Shown piece after piece: positions 48,923 to 55,421 of a stretch of DNA of 55,421 bases. The notes below the pieces were generated by a model. It was given only the letters and a program-made list of their open reading frames with translations, was not told where the DNA came from and ran no database searches. Source of the stretch: Mesorhizobium amorphae (GTDB taxonomy: Bacteria > Pseudomonadota > Alphaproteobacteria > Rhizobiales > Rhizobiaceae). Where the stretch lies: contig QFNI01000025.1 in NCBI GenBank assembly GCA_003240775.1, positions 1 to 55,421 of the forward strand, written 5' to 3'. Positions within the stretch are counted from its first letter, which is position 1, and every line of letters starts with the position of its first letter. Position numbers and translations under genes: made by a program.

Positions 48923-49528
48923 TTACGCCCAGGGGCGGGAAGCGCCGTTCTTCGCCTCGAAGGCGTCGATGGCCGAGACCTTTTCGAGCGTCAGGCCGAT
49001 GTCGTCCAGGCCGTTGAGCAGGCAGTGGCGGCGGAAGGGGTCGAGGTCGAATTTCACCGTGCCGCCGTCGGGGCCGCGGATCTCCTGGGCTTCCAGATCG
49101 ACGGTGAGCGTGGCGTTCGCGCCGCGCGAGGCGTCGTCCATCAGCTTGTCGAGGTCGTCTGCGCTCACCGTGATCGGCAGGATGCCGTTCTTGAAGCAGT
49201 TGTTGTAGAAGATGTCGGCGAACGAGGTGGAGATCACGCAGCGGATGCCGAAGTCGAGAAGCGCCCAGGGCGCGTGCTCGCGGCTCGAACCGCAGCCGAA
49301 ATTGTCGCCGGCCACCAAAATTTCCGCCGAGCGGTAGGCGGGCTTGTTGAGCACGAAATCGGGGTTCTCGGTGCCATCCTCGCGGAAGCGCATCTCGGCG
49401 AACAAGCCCTTGCTCAAGCCAGTGCGCTTGATGGTCTTCAGATAATCCTTGGGGATGATCATGTCGGTGTCGATGTTGACGATCGGCAGGGGTGCCGCGA
49501 CGCCGGTCAGCTGCGTGAATTTTTCCAT
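48923..49528 (-). CDS. leuD: 3-isopropylmalate dehydratase small subunit
   Basis: 201 residues. With LeuC it isomerises 2- to 3-isopropylmalate. LPIVNIDTDMIIPKDYLKTI and NFGCGSSREHAPWAL (about residue 75) are the swivel-domain signatures of the small subunit; FADIFYNNCFKNGILPI follows. leuC is not in the window. Upstream lie 69 gene-free bases before the FAD oxidoreductase stop on the same strand. Confidence 0.96.
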   Translation of the reverse strand: MEKFTQLTGVAAPLPIVNIDTDMIIPKDYLKTIKRTGLSKGLFAEMRFREDGTENPDFVLNKPAYRSAEILVAGDNFGCGSSREHAPWALLDFGIRCVISTSFADIFYNNCFKNGILPITVSADDLDKLMDDASRGANATLTVDLEAQEIRGPDGGTVKFDLDPFRRHCLLNGLDDIGLTLEKVSAIDAFEAKNGASRPWA

Positions 49529-49597
49529 GGCAAGGGGTTCCGCGTTCCGTCTGTTGGGGGCGCTTTACACCAGTGCGGGTGAAACCGCCAAGACCGC

Positions 49598-50770
49598 TCA
49601 GATGACGTTCAGTTCGCGGAAGGCCCGTCCTTCCCGGATTCGCTCGTAGCCGAAGGCGGAAGCATCCACCGTGCGGTAGGCGCCGTGGCAGATCCATTCG
49701 GCGAGCGCCTGGCCGACGGCTGGCGCCTGCTGGAGGCCGTGACCGGAGAAGCCGTTGGCGAACAGGAAGTTCTCGACCTCCGGGTGCGGGCCGATCACCG
49801 CGTTCTGGTCGAGCGTGTTGTAGTCGTAATGGCCGGCCCAGGCGCGCGTCGCCTTGATGGCCTCGAAAGCGGGCACGCGGTTCGCCAGCGCTGGCCAGAC
49901 CACATCCTCCCACAGCGCCCAGTCGGGCTCGAAATCGTGGATGTCGGCGGGGCCGTCGGCTTGCGGGTCTTCGGCCCCGCCTGCGATGTAGACGCTGCCC
50001 TCGGGGCGCACATAGATGCCGGAAGAGTCGACGGTCAGCGGCATGTCGTCGAAGCGCTCGCGCGCCTCGAACACGAAGACGGTGCGCTTGCGGCCTTCCA
50101 CCGGCAGGTCGAGGCCGGCGAGGCCCGCGACCTTGCCGCCGTTGGGGCCGGCGGCATCGACCACGATGCCCGCTTCCAGCCGCTCGCCGGAATCGAGCGT
50201 GACGGCAATGACCCGGTTGCCCGCGCGCTCGATGCCTGCGACCGAGCCCTCGATCAGCGCGACATCGCGGCCCTTCAGCCCCTTGCGGAACAGGCCGAGC
50301 AGGGCATGGGCGTCGAACCAGCCTTCGCCGGAGCGGCCCCAGGCGCCCGCGGCGAGCCCTTCGGGCGAAAGCCAGCGGAAGCGGCGGGCGAGCGTTTCGG
50401 CGTCTTCGAGCAGGATGTCGGCGCCCTCGGCCATTTGCGTGCGGTGGTTGGCTTCGAGCACGGGCAGGCCGGTCTCGCTGGCCAGGATCAGGTAGCCCTT
50501 CTCGCGAAAGCCGATATCGGCCTGGGGGTCGCCGAACTCGTCTTGGAGCCGGCGGAACAGGTCGAGCGTCCAGCGCGACAGGCGGATGTTCTGGGGGATC
50601 GAGAACTGCTGGCGGATCGAGGCGCAGGACAGCGTGGTGGCCGCGCGCGCGAAAGCGGGATCGCGCTCGACCACGGCTATCGTGCCGGCAAAGCCTTCCT
50701 TCCGCAGCGCCCAGGCGAGCGCGCTGCCGGTGATGGCACCACCCACGATCACCACATCATAGCGCGCCAT
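49598..50770 (-). CDS. FAD-dependent oxidoreductase of the DAO family, FOXRED1-like
   Basis: 390 residues. Rossmann FAD motif YDVVIVGGAITGSALAWALRKEG (in part) at the start and IVVDAAGPNGG in the middle. The ATTLSCASIRQQFSIPQNIRLS stretch (about residue 45) matches the ATxLSxxxIRQQFS-P-NI-LS signature of mitochondrial FOXRED1, a complex I assembly factor, and its bacterial relatives. The substrate (an N-methyl or D-amino acid type compound) is unknown. Divergent from a CitE-like lyase. Confidence 0.85.
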   Translation of the reverse strand: MARYDVVIVGGAITGSALAWALRKEGFAGTIAVVERDPAFARAATTLSCASIRQQFSIPQNIRLSRWTLDLFRRLQDEFGDPQADIGFREKGYLILASETGLPVLEANHRTQMAEGADILLEDAETLARRFRWLSPEGLAAGAWGRSGEGWFDAHALLGLFRKGLKGRDVALIEGSVAGIERAGNRVIAVTLDSGERLEAGIVVDAAGPNGGKVAGLAGLDLPVEGRKRTVFVFEARERFDDMPLTVDSSGIYVRPEGSVYIAGGAEDPQADGPADIHDFEPDWALWEDVVWPALANRVPAFEAIKATRAWAGHYDYNTLDQNAVIGPHPEVENFLFANGFSGHGLQQAPAVGQALAEWICHGAYRTVDASAFGYERIREGRAFRELNVI

Positions 50771-50903
50771 CGTCTTCGTCCCTCGTGGAAGGCTGGATCA
50801 GAACCAGCTTGGCGCGCGCGAGGCAAGGGGAGAGGGGGTCGCAATCGGCCTGCCGGGGGCTTGCGTCTTGCCGGCACCGCTTCGCCGCGCCACAACACGG
50901 GCC

Positions 50904-51776
50904 ATGATCGAGAACCGCTTCCGCCCCCGCCGCTCCGTGCTCTATGTGCCCGCCTCGAACGCGCGGGCGCTGGAAAAGCTGGCACAGCTTTCGCCCGATG
51001 CCGTGATCCTCGATCTGGAGGATGCGGTGGCGCCCGACGAAAAAGCGGCTGCGCGCGAGCGGCTGGCCGCGTGGCTCGGCGCGCGCAAGCCCAGCGGGCC
51101 GGAGATCGCCGTGCGGATCAACGCGCTTTCGACGCCCTGGGGGCCGGACGACCTCGCGGCCGTGCTCGCCAACCCGCCCGACGCCATCCTGCTGCCCAAG
51201 GCCGACACCGCGCGCGACATCCTCGACGCGGACGATGCGATGGACGAGGCCGACATCGACAAGACCGTGCGGCTCTGGGCCATGATCGAAACGCCCAAGG
51301 CGCTGCTCAATCTGGGCGCCATCGCCGAACTCGGCCGTGACCCCGCGGCCCGCCTCGCCTGCCTGGTCGCGGGCACCAACGACCTCGCAAAAGAACTGGG
51401 CGTGGCGGCCACGCCCGACCGGCGCTTTCTCGTGCCGTTTCTGATGCAGATGGTGCTTGCCGCGCGCGCGGGCGGTTTCGCGCTGCTCGACGGGGTGTGG
51501 AACGATTTCGCCGATGGCGAAGGCTTCGGGCGCGAGGCGGGAGAAGCGGCGCTGATGGGCTTCGACGGCAAGACGCTGATCCACCCCGGCCAGATCGAGA
51601 GGGCGAAACAGGCTTTCACGCCATCGGAGGAGGCGGTCGCCGATGCCCGGCGCGTGGTGGACGCCTTCGCGCAGCCCGACAATGCCGGCCGCGGCGTGAT
51701 CGCGCTCAATGGTCGGATGGTGGAGCGCTTGCATCTCCAGCAGGCGGAGCGGCTCCTGGCGAAAGCGGGGCTGTGA
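50904..51776 (+). CDS. CitE/HpcH-HpaI-like CoA lyase
   Basis: 290 residues. Members cleave malyl-CoA, methylmalyl-CoA or citramalyl-CoA. RPRRSVLYVPASNARALEKL opens the family, DAVILDLEDAVAPDEKAAAR carries metal-binding Glu/Asp, and IAVRINALSTPWGPDD has the conserved arginine; LWAMIETPKALLNL (E-T-P) is also typical. Without a linked synthase or transferase the exact substrate is open. ATG 50904 chosen; the upstream frame lacks conserved residues. Confidence 0.88.
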   Translation: MIENRFRPRRSVLYVPASNARALEKLAQLSPDAVILDLEDAVAPDEKAAARERLAAWLGARKPSGPEIAVRINALSTPWGPDDLAAVLANPPDAILLPKADTARDILDADDAMDEADIDKTVRLWAMIETPKALLNLGAIAELGRDPAARLACLVAGTNDLAKELGVAATPDRRFLVPFLMQMVLAARAGGFALLDGVWNDFADGEGFGREAGEAALMGFDGKTLIHPGQIERAKQAFTPSEEAVADARRVVDAFAQPDNAGRGVIALNGRMVERLHLQQAERLLAKAGL

Positions 51777-51782
51777 AGCGGC

Positions 51783-51957
51783 GCGTGCTTCGAGGCCCAG
51801 CCTTCGCCGGGCGCCTCAGCACGAGGGACGACTGTGCTGAGGGGAGATGACAGGAAGCGATGGGGAGCCGATCCCCGTTCCCCATCCTGAGACGCGAGCC
51901 CGCACGACTTCGGCGGGTTCGCGAAATCTTTCGACGGGCACGCCTCGAAGGACGCGC
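51783..51957. repeat. Diverged inverted CTTCGAGGC repeats between the CoA lyase gene and argG
   Basis: GCGTGCTTCGAGGCCCAGCC...GCGCCTCAGCACGAGG at 51783-51826 and a longer opposite-facing, degenerate copy at 51882-51957 (CATCCTGAGACGCGAGCCCG ... CACGCCTCGAAGGACG). Both belong to the family at 33679 and 48075. The 195-base gap has nothing else. Confidence 0.7.
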
Positions 51958-51971
51958 CGCATCGGAGTGGT

Positions 51972-53195
51972 TCAGGCTCTGCGGTTGCGGGCGGCGAGCG
52001 TGCGCAGGCGCAAGCCGTTCAGGCGGATGAAGCCTTCGGCATCCTTCTGGTCGTAGGCGCCGCGGTCGTCCTCGAAGGTGACGAGGGCGTCGGAATAGAG
52101 CGACTGGTTGGAGCGGCGGCCGGACACGATCACGTTGCCCTTGTAGAGCTTGAGGCGCACCTCGCCTTCCACCTTCTCCTGGCTCTTGTCGATCAGGGCC
52201 TGGAGCATCTCGCGCTCGGGGGCATACCAGAAGCCGTTGTAGATGAGTTCGGCATAGCGGGGCATGATCTCATCCTTGAGGTGGGCGGCACCCCGGTCGA
52301 GCGTGATGGATTCGATGGCACGGTGGGCCTGGAGCAGGATCGTGCCGCCGGGCGTCTCGTAGACGCCGCGCGACTTCATGCCGACGAAGCGGTTTTCCAC
52401 GAGATCCAAACGGCCGATGCCGTTGTCGCGGCCGAGATCGTTGAGGCGGGCGAGAAGGGTGGCGGGCGAGAGCTTCTCGCCGTTGAGGGCCACCGCGTCG
52501 CCGCGGGCGAACTCGATGGTGATCTCGGTCACCTGGTCGGGCGCGTCCATCGGCGAGACCGAGCGCTGGTGGACGTATTCCGGCGGCTCGGCCCAGGGGT
52601 CCTCGAGCACCTTGCCCTCGGAAGACGAGTGGAGCAGGTTCGCGTCCACCGAGAAGGGCGCCTCGCCCTGCTTGTCCTTGGGAACCGGGATTTGGTGGTC
52701 TCGGGCGAAGTCGAGAAGATCGGTGCGCGACTTGAAGGACCAGTCGCGCCAGGGCGCGATCACCTTGATGTCGGGGTCGAGCGCATAGGCCGAAAGCTCG
52801 AAGCGCACTTGGTCGTTGCCCTTGCCGGTCGCGCCGTGGGCGACCGCATCCGCGCCCGTTTCATGCGCGATGGCGACGAGATGCTTGGAGATGAGCGGGC
52901 GCGCGATCGAGGTGCCGAGCAGGTAGAGGCCCTCATAGAGCGCGTTGGCGCGGAACATCGGAAACACGAAGTCGGCCACGAATTCCTCGCGGACATCGAC
53001 GATGCGGATGTCCTTGATGCCGAGCAATTCGGCCTTGGCGCGCGCGGGCTCGAGCTCGCCGCCCTGGCCGAGATCGGCCGTGAAGGTGACGACCTCGGCG
53101 TTCAGCTCGGTCTGGAGCCACTTCAGGATGATCGAAGTGTCGAGCCCGCCCGAATAGGCCAGCACCACCTTCTTGACGTTGCCCCACTTGCTCAT
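51972..53195 (-). CDS. argG: Argininosuccinate synthase
   Basis: 407 residues. ATP-dependent condensation of citrulline and aspartate. The PP-loop KKVVLAYSGGLDTSIILKWL is at residues 5-24, then GKGNDQVRFELSAYAL (about residue 120) and the conserved VENRFVGMKSRGVYETPGGT. ATG 53195; length fits the 400-410 residue family. Monocistronic, with a repeat downstream; 145 bases separate it from the divergent LysE gene. Confidence 0.97.
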   Translation of the reverse strand: MSKWGNVKKVVLAYSGGLDTSIILKWLQTELNAEVVTFTADLGQGGELEPARAKAELLGIKDIRIVDVREEFVADFVFPMFRANALYEGLYLLGTSIARPLISKHLVAIAHETGADAVAHGATGKGNDQVRFELSAYALDPDIKVIAPWRDWSFKSRTDLLDFARDHQIPVPKDKQGEAPFSVDANLLHSSSEGKVLEDPWAEPPEYVHQRSVSPMDAPDQVTEITIEFARGDAVALNGEKLSPATLLARLNDLGRDNGIGRLDLVENRFVGMKSRGVYETPGGTILLQAHRAIESITLDRGAAHLKDEIMPRYAELIYNGFWYAPEREMLQALIDKSQEKVEGEVRLKLYKGNVIVSGRRSNQSLYSDALVTFEDDRGAYDQKDAEGFIRLNGLRLRTLAARNRRA

Positions 53196-53340
53196 CGCTG
53201 CGAACCCCTCGGAAAACGAAACGGCGCTTCCTTAAAGCGTTCGGGCGCATGCGGAAAGGCCGGAAATGCGGGCGCTCTGGCGCAAGCGCGCGGGCAGGCG
53301 TATGGCTGTGGGCCTCGACCCCCTGCCGGACCCGACCCCC

Positions 53341-53985
53341 ATGGACTTCCTGCCTAGCTGGCCCGTGATCGCGCAATTTGCGGTGGCGACCCTCGTGATC
53401 GCGATCACGCCCGGCCCCGACATGACGCTTTTCGTGGGCCGCGCGCTGGCCCAGGGGCGCGCCGCGGGGCTTGCCTGCATGGCGGGCGCGATGACGGGGA
53501 TCGTGATCCACACCGCACTCGTGGCGCTCGGCCTGTCCGCGCTCATCGTCGCCTCGCCGGAAGCCTTCTTCGCGCTGAAAGTGGCGGGCGCGGCCTATCT
53601 CGTCTGGCTGGCGGTCCAGGCGCTGCGCCACGGTTCGGCGTTCTCGCCGGAGAAGATGGGTGGCAAGCCCGGCCGCTCGCTTCTCAAGAACTGGGCCACG
53701 GGGCTCGGCATCAACCTGATGAACCCCAAGATCATCCTGTTCTTCATGACGTTCCTGCCACAATTTGTCTCCGCGACCGACCCCCACGCGCCGGGCAAGC
53801 TCCTGTTTCTGGGCCTGCTCTTCATTCCGCTTTCGCTGCCGGTCACGGTGCCGATGGTGCTCGCGGCCGACAAGTTCGCGGGGCTCCTGCGCAAGAGCCC
53901 GCGCGTGACGCGGGTGGTGGACTACCTGTTTGCGGGCGTGTTCTCAGCGTTCGCGCTGAAGATCTTGTCGGCGCAGGCGCGCTGA
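53341..53985 (+). CDS. LysE/RhtB-family exporter
   Basis: 214 residues, six membrane helices. LVIAITPGPDMTLFVGRALAQGRAAGL near residue 20 is the RhtB/LysE signature (T-P-G-P-x-x), followed by GLGINLMNPKIILFFMTFLPQFV near 125 (G-x-x-x-N-L-x-N-P-K). Exports amino acids or related small molecules; substrate unknown. ATG 53341 gives the normal N-terminus; the longer frame from 53266 does not match. Its 3' end overlaps the convergent membrane-protein gene by 64 bases. Confidence 0.9.
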   Translation: MDFLPSWPVIAQFAVATLVIAITPGPDMTLFVGRALAQGRAAGLACMAGAMTGIVIHTALVALGLSALIVASPEAFFALKVAGAAYLVWLAVQALRHGSAFSPEKMGGKPGRSLLKNWATGLGINLMNPKIILFFMTFLPQFVSATDPHAPGKLLFLGLLFIPLSLPVTVPMVLAADKFAGLLRKSPRVTRVVDYLFAGVFSAFALKILSAQAR

Positions 53986-54434
53986 GGCGCGGCGTCGCGC
54001 CATCTTTCGGCGGTGAACCAGTAGCCGAGGCCGCCGGCCAGGCCGCCGCCGATGCAGGCGAACAGCATGTAGGGCTCGGTCGCACCGAAGCCGAGCTGCA
54101 GCCACACCGCAAAGACCGCGTTGACGCCGCCCGCCAGCGTGAAGCGCATGGCGCCTTGCCACTTGGCCCAGACCGCCACGAGCATGATCACGACGAAGCC
54201 GGGAAGGGCCGCGGTCGCGGTGATGGTGAGGCCCGCCAGAAACAGCATCGGCCAGTCGGACATCATGGAATAGAAGGATCCGAAGCGTCCTTCGTCGGGC
54301 AGAACGGTCGGCAGGGTCAGGTGCACGATCGTGGCGACGGTCGCGACCACCACCGCCACACAATAGCCGATGCCGATCAGCGCGAGCCGGCGGAGGACGA
54401 CCTGGGTGCGGGAAGGCGCGGGCCCACCGTTCAT
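53922..54434 (-). CDS. Hypothetical four-helix membrane protein
   Basis: 170 residues. Four hydrophobic segments: LALIGIGYCVAVVVATVATIVHL, WPMLFLAGLTITATAALPGFVVIMLVAVW, FTLAGGVNAVFAVWLQLGF and YMLFACIGGGLAGGLGYWF (each quoted or paraphrased from position). No family recognised. The last 21 codons are antisense to the end of the LysE-type gene. ATG 54434 chosen; codons upstream look non-coding (Arg/His-rich). Confidence 0.6.
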   Translation of the reverse strand: MNGGPAPSRTQVVLRRLALIGIGYCVAVVVATVATIVHLTLPTVLPDEGRFGSFYSMMSDWPMLFLAGLTITATAALPGFVVIMLVAVWAKWQGAMRFTLAGGVNAVFAVWLQLGFGATEPYMLFACIGGGLAGGLGYWFTAERWRDAAPQRACADKIFSANAENTPANR

Positions 54435-54568
54435 GCGTTCATCCAGAGCAACCAAACTCGCTTCCGCCCATGATCTTCGGAAAGCACCTTTGCGGGCGCA
54501 GGAGGGCGGAATTGCGTTCACGCTTTCGCGAAAGCCGGCTCGCCGCCGGACCGGGCTGCCGAACGTTT

Positions 54569-55421
54569 CTAGTCTTCGCCGTGATTGGCGATCATCGCGG
54601 CTTCCAGCGCCAGCCGGTCGACACGACGCATGCGCTCGGATTCGGACTTGAGCTGGCCGCAGGCGGCCAGGATGTCGCGGCCGCGCGGGGTGCGGATGGG
54701 AGAAGCGTAGCCGGCGTCGTTGATGAAGTCGGCGAATTTCTCGATGGTGGCCCAGTCCGAGCACTCGTATTGCGTGCCGGGCCAGGGGTTGAAGGGGATC
54801 AGGTTGATCTTGGCGGGCACGCCGCGCAAGAGCTTCACCATCTCGCGGGCATCGGCGAGGCTGTCGTTCACGCCCTTCAGCATCACATATTCGAAGGTGA
54901 TGCGGCGCGCGTTGGACAGGCCGGGATAGCGCCGGCAGGCGTCCATCAGCTCTTTCAGCGGATACTTCTTGTTGATGGGCACCAGCACGTCGCGCAACTC
55001 GTCGCGCACGGCGTGGAGCGAGATGGCCAGCATCACGCCCATCTCCTCGCCGGTGCGGCCGATCTCGGGCACCACGCCCGAGGTGGACAGCGTGATGCGG
55101 CGCTTGGACAGCGACAAGCCGTCGCCATCCGATGCGATGGCGAGCGCTTGCTTGACGTTGTCGAAATTGTAGAGCGGCTCGCCCATGCCCATCATGACGA
55201 TGTTCGTCACCTTGCGGCCTTCCGCGGGAACGATGCCGCCAGCGGGCGTGTCGCGCTCGGGGAAATCGCCCAGCCGGTCGCGCGCGACGAGCAGCTGCGC
55301 CAGGATTTCCTCGGCGGTGAGATTGCGCACCAGCTTCTGCGTGCCGGTGTGGCAGAAGGAGCAGTTGAGCGTGCAGCCCACCTGAGAGGATATGCAGAGC
55401 GTGCCGCGCCCTTCCTCGGGT
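54569..55421 (-). CDS. rlmN: 23S rRNA (adenine-2503-C2) / tRNA (A37) methyltransferase RlmN, partial
   Basis: 284 codons seen; the 5' part lies beyond the window edge. Radical SAM enzyme methylating A2503 of 23S rRNA and A37 of some tRNAs. The frame is open to the edge (EEGRGTLCISSQ) and carries the cluster motif CTLNCSFCHTGTQ; downstream are MMGMGEPLYNFDNV, TLSTSGVVP and the second catalytic cysteine in DILAACGQL near the end. The GTG at 55381 is internal. The 134 bases after the stop hold no gene. Confidence 0.95.
   Translation of the reverse strand, partial: PEEGRGTLCISSQVGCTLNCSFCHTGTQKLVRNLTAEEILAQLLVARDRLGDFPERDTPAGGIVPAEGRKVTNIVMMGMGEPLYNFDNVKQALAIASDGDGLSLSKRRITLSTSGVVPEIGRTGEEMGVMLAISLHAVRDELRDVLVPINKKYPLKELMDACRRYPGLSNARRITFEYVMLKGVNDSLADAREMVKLLRGVPAKINLIPFNPWPGTQYECSDWATIEKFADFINDAGYASPIRTPRGRDILAACGQLKSESERMRRVDRLALEAAMIANHGED

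Overview
This is a G+C-rich chromosomal window from an alphaproteobacterium, most probably of the order Hyphomicrobiales (Rhizobiales). The gene order hslU / smr-mltA-timA / fxsA / secB / dnaQ-coaE-aroE-maf-ppsR / hemE-hemJ / rho / mnmE-mnmG-rsmG-parA-parB / holA is the origin-proximal block known from that group. Supporting signs are Rhizobiales-type palindromic intergenic repeats, an imuA-imuB-dnaE2 cassette with an alphaproteobacterial GTTC-N7-GTTC LexA box, and dense GANTC (CcrM) sites at the origin. The genus cannot be fixed from sequence alone. I see no prophage, transposase, integrase or CRISPR array.

Layout. (1) 1-8777: end of hslU, a DUF1402 protein, the minus-strand operon timA-mltA-smr, fxsA and secB on plus, then the minus-strand overlapping operon ppsR-maf-aroE-coaE followed by dnaQ. 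(2) 8778-9156: the probable chromosomal origin between ppsR and hemE, with one perfect and several degenerate DnaA boxes and six GANTC sites packed into 47 bp just before hemE. (3) 9157-17821: hemE-hemJ, rho, then the tRNA-modification and segregation cluster mnmE-mnmG-rsmG-parA-parB with two parS-like sites. (4) 17822-26296: holA, a small exported protein, hemP with an iron-box-like site, a clpP paralogue, an ArsR/SRPBCC pair, an MFS/AraC divergent pair, tRNA-Gly(GCC), and a proXp-like deacylase, thioredoxin-TPR, LON-domain and Trm112-like run. (5) 26297-31928: SOS mutasome imuA-imuB-dnaE2. (6) 32111-39989: small zincin, KamA/EpmB radical SAM enzyme, DUF1737 protein, lytic transglycosylase, Zn metallopeptidase, CPBP protease, then ffh-chorismate mutase-rpsP closed by a strong terminator. 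(7) 40022-44306: DUF6506-like/LysR pair, bestrophin, MATE pump. (8) 44336-49528: amino-acid biosynthesis (asd, leuB, leuD) with zupT, ridA and a zinc-ribbon protein. (9) 49598-55421: FOXRED1-like FAD oxidoreductase, CitE-like lyase, argG, LysE exporter, a membrane protein and the partial rlmN.

Most of the window is ordinary housekeeping DNA. The observations I rate highest are a 40-codon ORF ahead of asd whose end is extremely Thr/Lys-rich (7 Thr and 2 Lys in 12 codons), followed by mutually exclusive hairpins, which looks like an undescribed amino-acid-responsive leader; the phased GANTC array in the origin; parS sites embedded at the mnmE stop codon and inside the rsmG coding sequence; the LexA box with an unusually long imuA/imuB overlap; and an internally duplicated DUF6506-like protein divergent from a LysR regulator.
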